A stretch of DNA of 64,000 nt from Vreelandella azerica (GTDB taxonomy: Bacteria > Pseudomonadota > Gammaproteobacteria > Pseudomonadales > Halomonadaceae). Below are positions 18,178 through 27,978 of the stretch, piece by piece. The translations under genes and the position numbers were made by a program. The notes below the pieces were generated by a model that worked only from the letters and a program-made list of their open reading frames with translations, was not told the origin of the DNA and made no database searches. The stretch lies in the NCBI RefSeq assembly GCF_013112225.1, contig NZ_JABFHI010000001.1, forward strand, positions 186,001 to 250,000, given 5' to 3'. Within the stretch, counting starts at the first letter, position 1. Each line of letters opens with the position of its first letter.

Positions 18178-18971
18178 CGGTGATAGTGACGTTTGCGGTC
18201 TATCTGCTGCTGGGTGTAGTTGCAGGCACCATGGCTGGGTTGTTTGGTGTTGGCGGTGGTCTGATCATCGTGCCGGTGCTGGCATTGGCCTTTGAGTGGC
18301 AAGGTGTTGCCCCTGAGGTACTTATGCACCTGGCAATTGGGACTTCTCTGGCCACCATAGTGATTACGGGGGCTTCGTCTGCTTATGGTCATTTTCGTAA
18401 GGGCAGTGTCGATAAACCCTGGTTTATGGCCTTGCTACCTGGTCTGATGCTGGGCGCTATTGCCGGCGTTTTTGTGGCTGATAACCTTTCCGGCACTTTG
18501 CTTGGCACCTTGTTTGGTGTCTTTGTTCTGCTGGTGGCGCTGAAAATGGTGATGGGGCTTTCGCCTAAGCCGGGCAGCCAGGCTCCGGGCAAACTGATGA
18601 TGATGGCGGCAGGGGCAGTGATTGGCGCTATTTCAGCCCTATTCGGGATTGGCGGCGGTACCTTGACAGTACCTTGGCTGTCACGCTGTGGCGCAAAAAT
18701 GACTCAGGCGGTGGGCACCTCTGCTGCCTGTGGGCTGCCTATTGCACTGTTTGGCGCACTGACTTTTATTGTCGTGGGTTGGGGGCATCCTTTGCTGCCT
18801 GCGGCGGCAACCGGCTTTGTCATGTGGCCCGCTTTTCTGGGGATTGTCTTGACAAGCGTTCCTTTTGCTCGGCTTGGGGTCAGGCTGGCGCATGTTCTAC
18901 CCGCGCATATTCTACGTTACGCCTTTGCGACCCTGCTGACCCTGGTGGGGTTACGTTTCATTCTTGGTTGA
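18174..18971 (+). CDS. TauE/SafE-family membrane transporter
   Basis: The 265-residue protein has about eight membrane helices and the duplicated family motif GLFGVGGGLIIVPVL (residues 23-37) and ALFGIGGGTLTVPWL (second half). The family exports or imports organosulfur anions such as sulfoacetate, or sulfite; the substrate here is unknown. ATG 18174 overlaps the upstream TGA (ATGA), so it is coupled to the receiver gene. lgt follows 18 bases later. Confidence 0.87.
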   Translation: MTVIVTFAVYLLLGVVAGTMAGLFGVGGGLIIVPVLALAFEWQGVAPEVLMHLAIGTSLATIVITGASSAYGHFRKGSVDKPWFMALLPGLMLGAIAGVFVADNLSGTLLGTLFGVFVLLVALKMVMGLSPKPGSQAPGKLMMMAAGAVIGAISALFGIGGGTLTVPWLSRCGAKMTQAVGTSAACGLPIALFGALTFIVVGWGHPLLPAAATGFVMWPAFLGIVLTSVPFARLGVRLAHVLPAHILRYAFATLLTLVGLRFILG

Positions 18972-18989
18972 TAGCCTTAGAGAAGACTT

Positions 18990-19781
18990 ATGATTGCTTA
19001 TCCAGAAATTGACCCCGTCGCGATTGCGCTCGGCCCCCTTCAGGTTCACTGGTACGGGCTGATGTATGTAGTGGGGTTTGTGGCCGCCTGGTGGCTGGGC
19101 AGCATTCGCGCAGCGCGAATGGGCCTTAGCCGTGATGACATCGGCGACCTGCTGTTTTACGCAGCCATTGGCGTAGTGGTAGGCGGAAGGTTGGGTTATG
19201 CGCTGTTTTATGGCCTGGAACAGTGGAGCGCTGATCCATTCTGGGTATTCCGCGTCTGGGATGGCGGTATGAGCTTTCATGGCGGGCTTCTGGGGGTGCT
19301 GTTGGCGGCCTGGCTTTACGCCCGTAAGCAACATCTGGCATTTTTGACCTTGATGGATTTCATTGCACCGCTGGTGCCTATCGGGCTGGGAGCCGGGCGG
19401 ATTGGCAATTTCATCAACCATGAATTGCCCGGTCGAGTGACCAGCCTGCCCTGGGGCATGCCATTTCCCGGAATGGGCCCGGAACCGAGGCACCCTTCAG
19501 CGCTTTATGAGGCGCTGTTGGAAGGCGTTGTGCTGTTTGTGCTGCTGTGGTGGATTTCCGCCAAGCCACAAAAGCGTGGCCTGGTGTCTGGGGCCTTTCT
19601 GACCGGTTATGGCATCTTCCGCTTCATGGTCGAATTTGTGCGTATGCCGGATGCTCATATCGGCTATCTTGCCTTTGGCTGGTTCACCATGGGGATGCTG
19701 CTAACGCTGCCGATGATAGCGCTAGGTCTGATATTGATTGCCTGGTCGCAGCGGCAAGCTGTCGATGTGGTTGGTGAATAG
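18990..19781 (+). CDS. lgt: Phosphatidylglycerol-prolipoprotein diacylglyceryl transferase
   Basis: Lgt transfers diacylglycerol to the lipobox cysteine of prolipoproteins in the inner membrane. The signature [16 protein letters not shown] (residues 133-148), HGGLLG and the [12 protein letters not shown] segment are all present, with seven predicted membrane helices and normal length (263). It precedes thyA and folA as in Pseudomonas. At least one lipoprotein substrate, Blc, is encoded in this window. Confidence 0.94.
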   Translation: MIAYPEIDPVAIALGPLQVHWYGLMYVVGFVAAWWLGSIRAARMGLSRDDIGDLLFYAAIGVVVGGRLGYALFYGLEQWSADPFWVFRVWDGGMSFHGGLLGVLLAAWLYARKQHLAFLTLMDFIAPLVPIGLGAGRIGNFINHELPGRVTSLPWGMPFPGMGPEPRHPSALYEALLEGVVLFVLLWWISAKPQKRGLVSGAFLTGYGIFRFMVEFVRMPDAHIGYLAFGWFTMGMLLTLPMIALGLILIAWSQRQAVDVVGE

Positions 19782-19864
19782 TAAGTGGTGAGTAGTTGGA
19801 GTGGCAGCGGGCGTTTTCGCTGGTATAGAATGTTTAACCAAATGCTTTTTAATCTGGATTTTCT

Positions 19865-20695
19865 GTGACTGATGTAACGCCTACTTCGCAACAAGCGCTT
19901 GAGCAGCCGTATCTGGATCTGATGCGTCATGTATTGGAACAGGGCGTTGACCGGGATGATCGAACCGGCGTCGGTACCCGTTCTGTGTTCGGGCATCAGA
20001 TGCGCTTTGATCTTTCACGTGGCTTTCCGCTGTTGACCACCAAGAAACTCCATTTACGCTCCATTATTCATGAGCTTTTATGGTTTCTGCGCGGTGAAAC
20101 CAATATTGCCTATTTGCAGGAACACGGCGTGCGTATCTGGGATGAATGGGCCGATGCTGACGGTAACCTCGGGCCTGTCTACGGTTATCAGTGGCGCAGC
20201 TGGCCGCGTCCAGAGGGTGGTAGCGTTGACCAGATCAGCCAGCTGGTCGAGCAGATCAAAGCTAACCCTATGTCGCGGCGCCTGATTGTATCAGCCTGGA
20301 ACCCGGCACAAGTGGATGTCATGCAGTTGCCTCCCTGTCACTGTCTGTTTCAGTTCTATGTTGCCGACGGTCGCCTGTCTTGCCAGCTTTATCAGCGCAG
20401 TGCCGACATTTTTCTGGGTGTGCCCTTCAATATTGCAAGTTATGCACTGCTGCTTAGCATGGTAGCGCAGGTCACAGGTCTGAAAGTAGGTGAGTTTATT
20501 CACACTCTGGGGGATGCCCATCTCTACTCGAACCACTTTGAACAGGCCCGTGAGCAGCTGGCGCGCAAGCCCTATGAGCCGCCGCAGTTGAGGCTCAACC
20601 CGCAGGTTGACGACCTGTTCGCTTTTGCATTTGATGATATTGCCATCGATGCCTATGAGGCTCATCCCCATATCAAGGCACAGGTAGCCGTATGA
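19865..20695 (+). CDS. thyA: Thymidylate synthase
   Basis: ThyA methylates dUMP to dTMP using methylene-tetrahydrofolate. The frame has [24 protein letters not shown], the catalytic Cys in [12 protein letters not shown], and [20 protein letters not shown] 19865 gives 276 residues with a short N-terminal extension compared with E. coli. The stop TGA overlaps the folA ATG by four bases, so the two linked folate enzymes are coupled. Confidence 0.94.
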   Translation: MTDVTPTSQQALEQPYLDLMRHVLEQGVDRDDRTGVGTRSVFGHQMRFDLSRGFPLLTTKKLHLRSIIHELLWFLRGETNIAYLQEHGVRIWDEWADADGNLGPVYGYQWRSWPRPEGGSVDQISQLVEQIKANPMSRRLIVSAWNPAQVDVMQLPPCHCLFQFYVADGRLSCQLYQRSADIFLGVPFNIASYALLLSMVAQVTGLKVGEFIHTLGDAHLYSNHFEQAREQLARKPYEPPQLRLNPQVDDLFAFAFDDIAIDAYEAHPHIKAQVAV

Positions 20696-21273
20696 ACACT
20701 GTTAAGCCGTCATCTTCTGCAAGCTTCGAGCCGCTGGTGCCTGTGGCCATGATTGTTGCCATGGCACAGAATCGAGTGATTGGTGTCGATGGCCAGCTGC
20801 CCTGGTACCTGCCGGAGGATCTTAAGTTCTTCAAGCGTATGACTCAGGCCAAGCCGCTGGTGATGGGGCGCAAAACCTTTGCCTCCATTGGTAAGCCGCT
20901 GCCCAATCGGCTGAACATTGTAGTGACCCGAGATAAAAACTGGTCGCATCCCGGCGTGAGAGTCTGCCATTGTTTGCAGGATGCTCTGGAACTGGCTGAT
21001 CAGCAGGCGACGATTGAAGCGGCTGAAGAGGTGATGGTCATGGGTGGCGGCGAGATCTATACGCAAGCGCTTGATGTTGCTCAGCGTCTATACATTACTG
21101 AAGTCAAGGTCGATGTCGAAGGAGACACTCGTTTTCCTGAGCTTGTAGACAGCCAATGGCAGGAAAAACAGCGGGTAGCAGGTTCCCCTCAACCTGGGCA
21201 GCCAGACTACGATTTTGTTATCTATGAGCGTCTTGCACCCGCGTTGTCAGGTGTGACAGGCCAAGGAGATTGA
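20692..21273 (+). CDS. folA: Dihydrofolate reductase
   Basis: DHFR regenerates tetrahydrofolate consumed by ThyA. Core motifs are clear: [37 protein letters not shown], and [12 protein letters not shown] 16-residue N-terminal extension precedes the core; a later start inside is possible, but ATG 20692 forms an ATGA overlap with thyA. The C-terminal tail is slightly longer than usual. Confidence 0.93.
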   Translation: MNTVKPSSSASFEPLVPVAMIVAMAQNRVIGVDGQLPWYLPEDLKFFKRMTQAKPLVMGRKTFASIGKPLPNRLNIVVTRDKNWSHPGVRVCHCLQDALELADQQATIEAAEEVMVMGGGEIYTQALDVAQRLYITEVKVDVEGDTRFPELVDSQWQEKQRVAGSPQPGQPDYDFVIYERLAPALSGVTGQGD

Positions 21274-21274
21274 G

Positions 21275-22059
21275 ATGTCGGCCAGCGTGATGCAGTTACT
21301 GGATGATCTGGAAACCCGTCTTAAACAGGCGCAGCAAGTCATTGCGGCACTGGAAGCGCAAAACCGCCAGTTGACTAGCCAGTTGGCTAAAAGTACGCCA
21401 GTACAGCCGCCTGTTGAGGCGCCTTCAGTTGATGAAAATTCAACAGATCAGGCAGATGCCAGCCCTCAATCACCAGATTCCATACCGACACCTCCTAGCC
21501 CTCATCAATTACTTAATCAATGGTATGAGCGCTACCCACAGGCGTTTTCCAAGGGCCGAGCCCAACCGCTTAAGGTCGGCATTCATCAGGACTTGGCTGA
21601 CAAAGAGCCCTGGTCGAATAAATTGATCCGCCGTGCATTAGCCAACTATGTCAACTTGCCACGTTACATCAAGGCCATGCGGGAAGGCGTCGAGCGTATC
21701 GATCTTGAGGGTAACAGTGCCGGTGTGGTGGATGCCCAGGCCGCTGAGTTCGCAGCTCAAAAGCGTAAAGCAAAACAGCAGGCTCAACCTTCAGAAGCTG
21801 GTCGCCTTCAAAAACAGCCGGGTAAAAATATACCCGACAAGCGAAATTCAGAGCAGCAGCACCAAGACAAGCAGCATTCAGCTAAACGGCCTGGAGCAGA
21901 CAAGGTGGCCCACAGAAAGGCCAAGGCGCATAACGCCGCTGCAAAAATAAGTATCCAGCAGCGCTTGCGGATACGCCACAGCCAGCAGACTCTCGGGGCC
22001 AGCCGTTAAGCATGGAAGAAAAGCTGGCCAGCCTGCAGGCAAAATTTAAAGCACGCTGA
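21275..22059 (+). CDS. ProQ/FinO-domain RNA-binding protein, frameshifted near the end
   Basis: An N-terminal coiled coil (residues 1-40) and a Pro/Asp-rich linker lead to a ProQ/FinO domain (about 75-165: LLNQWYERYPQAFSKG, PLKVGIHQDL, NYVNLPRYIKAMREG). These domains bind structured small RNAs and mRNA 3' ends. A Lys/Gln-rich tail follows. The A5 run 21943-21947 breaks the frame; six A restore KNKYPAALADTPQPADSRG and a C-terminal helix MEEKLASLQAKFKAR ending at TGA 22057-22059. It begins two bases after folA. Confidence 0.85.
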
Positions 22060-22296
22060 GACAGGTCAGGTCAGATGAGGTTCCAGAAAAAATCACGATT
22101 AATTAAAGAACAGTGTTTTTTTCTATTGCGTTCCTGCAAATCCCGGTATAAGGTTCTACCTGCGAGCATTGGAATATAACAAGGATGGCGAGGAGCTGAG
22201 GCAGGTAATCTGTCAAAAAATCAGACCCGCTAACCCATACAGGCAAAATAGCCTGATTAAACGATCGAAACAGTAAGCTAGTTAAGGAAACTACTC

Positions 22297-23372
22297 ATGA
22301 AAAAGACACTTTTAGCAACTGCCGTTGTCAGCGCCATCGCTGCCATGGGCGCTACTTCAAGCGTTCAGGCTGCCACCGTATATGACCAAGACGGCACCAA
22401 GCTTGACGTCTATGGCCGTATCGCTATGGGTATCGCTGGTGGTGGTTCCAAGTTTGATGATAACGATAATAAAATTGATAACGGCGCAGAATTCGTCGAT
22501 GTCTATTCGCGTCTGGGCTTCCGCATGAGCCAGCAGGTCACCAACGACCTGACTGCTTTTGGTCGCCTGGAATGGCGTTTCAGTGGCGACGAGCGCAATA
22601 CAGATCAAGGCTTTAACGAGATTCGTCAGAGCTTTATCGGTCTGAAGAGCGAGCAATTCGGTACTTTCCAAGCCGGTAACTTCGACAGCTTCTATAACCA
22701 GTTTGTTTCCCTGCCGTTCGATGTCTACATCGACCGTGGTTTGGAATTCGCTGGCCACCCGAAGCAGTCGCGTGGCGACTCCATTGGTTACTATACACCT
22801 GACCTCGAAGGCTTCACTGTCTTCTTGCAAGCTAAGCACTACAGCGTGCGCGGTGATGCAGAACCACTAGCTCGTGATGATGGTAACGTAATTGCTCCGC
22901 AGGGTGGTGTTCGATACCAACAAGGCCCGATCACCGTTGGTCTGGGTTTTGTTGAAGACGTTGTACGCGGTGGCGGTAACGGCGAGCTACTGGGTGGCTT
23001 GGTTGGTTCTTACGCGGTCAACGATGCCCTATCCGTTCGTCTGGGCTACGAAGGTCGTGAGAACAGCGACACTTATGTTGCTTCAGACGATACAAACGGT
23101 TTTGATAAGATCGGCCTTGGCATGTCCTATGCAACGGGTCCATGGGCATTCAACCTGATATCTATGACGTTGACCCAGATGGCGATGCAGACAGCCGTAC
23201 CTCTTGGGCGTTGGGCAGCTACTATGCAGTTTCCAGCAACTTTAACGTCTTCCTGGAACTCCAGCAGAAAGATCAGCAGCCCGTTACTATTGATGTTAGC
23301 GAAGGTCGCGACGCCGTCACATCAGACAGCGACGACGTCTACTACGTCACTGGTGCTCGCTACTTCTTCTAA
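22297..23372 (+). CDS. Gram-negative general porin, frameshifted
   Basis: The protein has a signal peptide (MKKTLLATAVVSAIAAMGATSSVQA, cut after QA; 25 residues) and then a 16-strand trimeric porin barrel with alternating patterns, YGRIAMGIAGG, RLEWRFSGDE, LPFDVYIDRG and terminal YYVTGARYFF ending in the Phe needed for outer-membrane assembly. The frame breaks at about 23154: one added C in AACCTG joins AFNPDIYDVDPDGD. The predicted length is 358 residues. A long upstream gap and terminator indicate a single-gene transcript. Substrate selectivity cannot be told. Confidence 0.88.
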
Positions 23373-23420
23373 GCCTTGGGCTTGAAGTAAGTTAGTATCC
23401 CATCACACATCGAGTGTGAT

Positions 23421-23451
23421 AAAACCGGCCCTCTAGGGGGCCGGTTTTTTT
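23421..23451 (+). terminator. Terminator after the porin
   Basis: AAAACCGGCCC pairs with GGGCCGGTTTT around a short loop and is followed by a T run. Confidence 0.9.
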
Positions 23452-23484
23452 CGTCCCACATCCAAGTCAATAGACGGAGTGAGT

Positions 23485-24561
23485 ATGACGACACAGCAAA
23501 CCAAGACAATTGATCTTGCCCTGCAGGGCGGTGGTTCTCATGGCGCGATTACCTGGGGCGTGCTCGACAGGCTACTGGAAGACACGCGGCTGAAAATTTC
23601 GGCTATCAGTGGTACCAGCGCAGGGGCAATGAATGCGGTGGTCTTGGCGGATGGCTTGCATGAAGGTGGCCGGGAAGGTGCACGGGAATCACTCCATAAG
23701 TTCTGGCGAGGCGTGAGCGATGCGGCGCGCTTTTCACCTATTCAGCCAGCGCCCTGGGATTGGCTGATGGGCAACAGCAGCCTGGATCACTCGCCGAGCT
23801 ATCTGTTATTCGAGAGCCTGACCCAGCTGGTGGCACCGGCCAAGCTGAATCCTTTGGGCATTAATCCGCTGCGTGATCTGGTGGCCGAACTGGTGGATTT
23901 TGAACGGGTCAATGCCTGTCGCAGTGCCACTGTGTTCGTCACGGCCACCAACGTGAGAACCGGGCGCGCCAAGGTGTTCAGTCAGCCGGAGATCAGTGCG
24001 GAGACGGTGATGGCGTCTGCCTGCCTGCCCTTTATGTTCCCGGCCGTCGAAATTGACGGTGAAGCCTACTGGGATGGGGGCTATAGCGGTAATCCGGCGC
24101 TGTTTCCACTGGTTGATCACCGCGATTGCCAGGATCTGGTCGTAGTCCAGGTTAACCCTTTTGAACGTCAACAGTCACCTCAGAGTGCCCGGGATATTAT
24201 CAATCGAATAAACGAGATTACCTTCAATACCAGCCTGATCAAAGAGTTGCGTAGCATCCAACTGCTGCAGCAGTTGATTGATACTGAACGGTTGGACGCA
24301 GAACGCTATCGCTCGATGCGCATTCACCTTATTCATGCCGAGCACGAAGTGGAGCAACTCAGCGCTTCAAGCAAGCTCAATGCACAGTGGAACTTTGTTT
24401 CCAGCCTGTTTCACCAGGGGCGACGCTGGGCCGATCAGTGGCTGGATGAAAATTTTGATGCCCTTGGGCAGCGTTCAACCTTTGATCTTGATGCTGTCTT
24501 CAGCGACACCTTCCGTCCGTTAGAAAGAGGCTGCGCCCCTGGGGACGATTCAGGGCAATAG
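23485..24561 (+). CDS. Patatin-like phospholipase
   Basis: The protein has the complete patatin catalytic apparatus: oxyanion GGGSHG (residues 16-21), nucleophile elbow GTSAG and the Asp of the dyad in DGGYSGN. It is 358 residues from ATG 23485, chosen for the upstream GGAGTGAG. No signal peptide is seen, so it is probably a cytoplasmic lipid acyl hydrolase. It ends convergently with kpsS, and the two stops overlap by 12 bases. A similar DUF3734-type C-terminal extension is plausible but not resolved. Confidence 0.87.
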   Translation: MTTQQTKTIDLALQGGGSHGAITWGVLDRLLEDTRLKISAISGTSAGAMNAVVLADGLHEGGREGARESLHKFWRGVSDAARFSPIQPAPWDWLMGNSSLDHSPSYLLFESLTQLVAPAKLNPLGINPLRDLVAELVDFERVNACRSATVFVTATNVRTGRAKVFSQPEISAETVMASACLPFMFPAVEIDGEAYWDGGYSGNPALFPLVDHRDCQDLVVVQVNPFERQQSPQSARDIINRINEITFNTSLIKELRSIQLLQQLIDTERLDAERYRSMRIHLIHAEHEVEQLSASSKLNAQWNFVSSLFHQGRRWADQWLDENFDALGQRSTFDLDAVFSDTFRPLERGCAPGDDSGQ

Positions 24562-25791
24562 GGCTTCCAGTGGTGATGGGCAGGCTTCCAGGATTCGTGT
24601 GGCGTTATTGACCGCAAGGTCAATGCCCGGCTGGCAGTAGAAGCCGCCATTGACCTGGGTGGCATGCATGACGGTGCGATAGAAATAGTTGAATAGCTGG
24701 GGGTTGGGCGGTGTGGGTGTATGCCAGAAATTTGCCAGTGTGCCCTGGTGGGTCAAACCCGGCAATTGATAGATGGGGTCGCTGAGGGCATGGGTCGGGC
24801 AACCTTTTTCAAGAGCCAGAATCCCGACGGTACTGTTGACGGTCACCGTGCCAGCCGCCTGTTTGACCAAGGGGTTTAGATCCCCTGATTCCAGATAGAC
24901 AATGCGCTCTTCCAGGCCAAGATGTCGGGCGAGTGCGCGGATGGCGCTTGTATAATTGACCAGCCCCATATCCAGCGGATGATTCTTGATGCATAGCAAG
25001 GTGTCTGAATCTGCATGCCGGGCAAACGAGGTCATGACATCGCTAATGACTTCCTGCATGTTGGTGTAAGGCGAATGGTCACGAATCTGGGCATCGGTAT
25101 TGAGCTGCAGTGGCAGCATGAAAAAGCGTTTGCCCGATGCCAATAACGTCTTGATACGTTTGGCATCGCGCCGCTTCCAGACCTTTAGCTGACTGAATCG
25201 CTTGGCATAGCCGAGGTATTCAACGGGCGCTGTAATCGGTGAATGATTACGGTAATGGGGCGCTATCAAGGGGTTTGCAAGGCCCGCTGCGTGGTAGCGG
25301 ATATCATGCAAGGCACGAATCTTGAACGATGATTTGAAGTAGACCGGTTTTTGCGGTGCAGGCAGTGCCTTGCCGGTGGCAAAAAACCATTCTGGGTCCT
25401 TGGGTAGCAGTGAATGCCCGTTAACGCCTTCTCGTTCCAGAGTAACCCAGAAAGGCCGGAAGTAACCCTCTTCAAACACATGGGTACGCACGCCAGCCGC
25501 CGGTGCATTATCCACCGCCGGGCGATGGACAGGGCGACGGTCACCAAAGAGCACCTGGTCGGTAATCTCGTAGCGTTGCCACAGATCCTGAATATAGTCG
25601 CCGAGTTCATCCAGCTGGCCGCGAAACAGGTGGCTCTTGCTATGAGTGTGCTGCCAGTACAGCAGGTCACCCGCATTGAAGTTAACCTTGACGACCCTGT
25701 GGCCATCATCGGTCAGGCGTCGCGCCAGGCGCGGATAAAACGGTGAGCAGACACCTTGCAGAAAAAGAAAGGCACGTTTTTGTGATTTCAA
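24550..25791 (-). CDS. kpsS: Capsule polysaccharide export protein KpsS (beta-Kdo transferase)
   Basis: KpsS works with KpsC to build the poly-Kdo linker on phosphatidylglycerol that anchors ABC-transported capsules. The 413-residue protein begins KRAFLFLQGVCSPFYPRLA and contains FEEGYFRPFWVTLEREGVN, HSPYTNMQEV, IKNHPLDMG and TVNSTVGILALEKG, typical of this family. TTG 25791 is the start, one base after the kpsC stop, with GGAAG upstream, indicating coupling. No other capsule genes occur in the window. Confidence 0.9.
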   Translation of the reverse strand: MKSQKRAFLFLQGVCSPFYPRLARRLTDDGHRVVKVNFNAGDLLYWQHTHSKSHLFRGQLDELGDYIQDLWQRYEITDQVLFGDRRPVHRPAVDNAPAAGVRTHVFEEGYFRPFWVTLEREGVNGHSLLPKDPEWFFATGKALPAPQKPVYFKSSFKIRALHDIRYHAAGLANPLIAPHYRNHSPITAPVEYLGYAKRFSQLKVWKRRDAKRIKTLLASGKRFFMLPLQLNTDAQIRDHSPYTNMQEVISDVMTSFARHADSDTLLCIKNHPLDMGLVNYTSAIRALARHLGLEERIVYLESGDLNPLVKQAAGTVTVNSTVGILALEKGCPTHALSDPIYQLPGLTHQGTLANFWHTPTPPNPQLFNYFYRTVMHATQVNGGFYCQPGIDLAVNNATRILEACPSPLEALLP

Positions 25792-25792
25792 T

Positions 25793-27802
25793 CTAGTGTC
25801 TTCCTATCAGTAAGTTGCGGTAGTGGCGGTAAAGCTGCTGCTTCCATGTCAGGTGCCTGGGCCGCAGGCGCGCCTGTTCCAACAGGGTGATCACACTTTC
25901 GATATGGCATAGCTGATGGGTGGTCGGGTCGGCATAGCCGGGGTAGATGATCAGAGTACCCGCCAGCAGAGCATCTAGTGACAGTTGGCGCTGGCGACGT
26001 GGGCAGGCAAGCGCGTCCTCAGTCAGCCCCCATCCGGCATAGAAGGGCAGCCCATGGGTATACACTTGCTTGCCGCGCAGCAGTGCCTCAAAGCCGGTCA
26101 GTGAACTCATGGTATGCACGGCATCCACGCGTTCAAGCAGGGTGCTGATATCACACTGGCTGACATCAATATCATAATGGCTGTGAGCGTCCGCCGAGAG
26201 CTGGCCAAGCCGAGCCCCGCCAACAACATCCGGGTGGGCCTTGTAGGCAATCAAGGCATCAGGTTCTGCCTGGCGAACCGCTGCCAGCAGAGCCGCATTG
26301 GTCTGAATCTGCGGGGAGCCGCAGGCAATCGAGGCGTCACTTTCAACTTGCCCGGGCACCAGTACAATGCGCCTGTTGGCAGGGAAATCAATGCTCTGCT
26401 CGCCTTTGATATTGTATTTCGATAGCTTCAGCGCCACTAGCCGCTGACGAATGCGCGAAGCACGCTGGCACAGGTGCTGATCAAAATCATGTTGACTGAG
26501 AATCTGCTCCAGGTCACTGGGCTGGCGGGCATCGTAGTAGATGCCGCTTTGGTCAATCACCAGCGATAGCGGCTGAGTCAGATCAACGCCCAGCCCTACC
26601 GAGCGGACAAAGCCATCCTCCATCTTCCATATTTCTGCAGTGCTGCCGGTCTTGGCCGTTTTCAGGCGGCTGGCCCAAGTCAGCACTCGGGCTGACGTTG
26701 AAGCGTTTGATGATGACGCAGTATCGGGCAGCTCAGACTGATAGGTAATGCGGGCCTGGTCGCCGAGAAAATCGCCGATAAAGCGCTTTTTCCATCCAGA
26801 AAACCCACAGGCCAGCCACTCGCCGCGATAACGTTCCTGCTGGCGGCGCTGATCGGCAATCAGGTCAATACAGGCCTCAAGGGTGGAGGCTTCACGGGTA
26901 TAAGGGTTGGCGTAGCGGGTATAGCGCAAATAAGCGCCAGCAAAAACCTCTTTCAGGTGGCGCTGGCGTTGGCGGCGCGGGCACTTCAGGGCGTCATGGG
27001 TCAACCCCCAGCCGGCATAGAAGGGCTGGCCAAAGCAGTGTACCTGTTTACCGGCCAGCAGGGCTTCAAAGCCCAGCTGGCTGGTGACCACGTAGACGTG
27101 CTCAACACAGTCGAACAGCGCCCATGGGTTAATATCCTCGCCGATCACTCGGCAGCGAGGGTGATCAAAAGCGCTACTGAAGTGACCGCTTTTCTTGCCG
27201 GCAATCACATCCGGGTGCACCTTGATCAGGATATCCGCGTCAGGGTGCTGAGACAGGGCGGCCTCCAGCATGGCGTTGAAGCTTTCTGCGTTGGCTTGGC
27301 CGTAGGCAATGGAGGCATCCCCTGCCGTTTGGTCGACCACCAGCACATGGGGCTTATCCGGCAGTTCAAGCGGTTGATCCGGGGCGTGGTTATATTTGGA
27401 CAGTCGATGAACCGTCAGTTGCTGGATGCAGTGCTCTGCCCGTTCCAGCTCCTGTTCCGAGAAATCAGCGTGATTAAGCAGCTCTTCAAGATCCGATGGC
27501 CCCGAGGCGTCGTAATAGATACCGAGTTGGTCCACTACCATACTGACCGGCTGATAACCCTGTGAGCCGAGGCCCAGAGAGCGCAAAAAACCATCTTCAA
27601 GGGCCAGGTAGGGCAGCTGATGGCGTTTGGCGTATTGGCGAGCGTGCTGACTGGTCGGTTTCAGCCCCCAACCAACCACCGCATCAGGCTTGGAAGTGAA
27701 CGGCGCAAGGCGCTTGAAGCGGGAAATTTCAGGCAGAAAAGCATCCAGTGCCACTATGTTTCTGATGCCCTGAGAAGTATAGCCTGCCGTAACTTTTTCC
27801 AT
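25793..27802 (-). CDS. kpsC: Capsule polysaccharide export protein KpsC (two-domain beta-Kdo transferase)
   Basis: KpsC is a dual Kdo transferase extending the lipid linker of group 2-type capsules. The 669-residue protein shows a clear internal duplication: ALEDGFLRSLGLG and KMEDGFVRSVGLG, DQLGIYYDASGPSDLE and DQSGIYYDARQPSDLE, FGQPFYAGWGLTHDALKCPR and HGLPFYAGWGLTEDALACPR. Each half forms a glycosyltransferase domain. It is the first gene of a two-gene operon with kpsS and is divergent from chrA. Confidence 0.92.
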   Translation of the reverse strand: MEKVTAGYTSQGIRNIVALDAFLPEISRFKRLAPFTSKPDAVVGWGLKPTSQHARQYAKRHQLPYLALEDGFLRSLGLGSQGYQPVSMVVDQLGIYYDASGPSDLEELLNHADFSEQELERAEHCIQQLTVHRLSKYNHAPDQPLELPDKPHVLVVDQTAGDASIAYGQANAESFNAMLEAALSQHPDADILIKVHPDVIAGKKSGHFSSAFDHPRCRVIGEDINPWALFDCVEHVYVVTSQLGFEALLAGKQVHCFGQPFYAGWGLTHDALKCPRRQRQRHLKEVFAGAYLRYTRYANPYTREASTLEACIDLIADQRRQQERYRGEWLACGFSGWKKRFIGDFLGDQARITYQSELPDTASSSNASTSARVLTWASRLKTAKTGSTAEIWKMEDGFVRSVGLGVDLTQPLSLVIDQSGIYYDARQPSDLEQILSQHDFDQHLCQRASRIRQRLVALKLSKYNIKGEQSIDFPANRRIVLVPGQVESDASIACGSPQIQTNAALLAAVRQAEPDALIAYKAHPDVVGGARLGQLSADAHSHYDIDVSQCDISTLLERVDAVHTMSSLTGFEALLRGKQVYTHGLPFYAGWGLTEDALACPRRQRQLSLDALLAGTLIIYPGYADPTTHQLCHIESVITLLEQARLRPRHLTWKQQLYRHYRNLLIGRH

Positions 27803-27978
27803 GAAAGCCTGAAGGTCTGCGGTACAAAAATTCTGGTGCGAACTTACGTGAAAAGTAGCAACAGGGCAATGCTAGCCCGGCCACTTATGTAATAGCACCA
27901 TAATGTCATGTTAGCGTCAGAATTTCTCGTTATAGTGAGACGCTTTGCATAAGTTTACCAAGCCAATGGTAGAGATGT

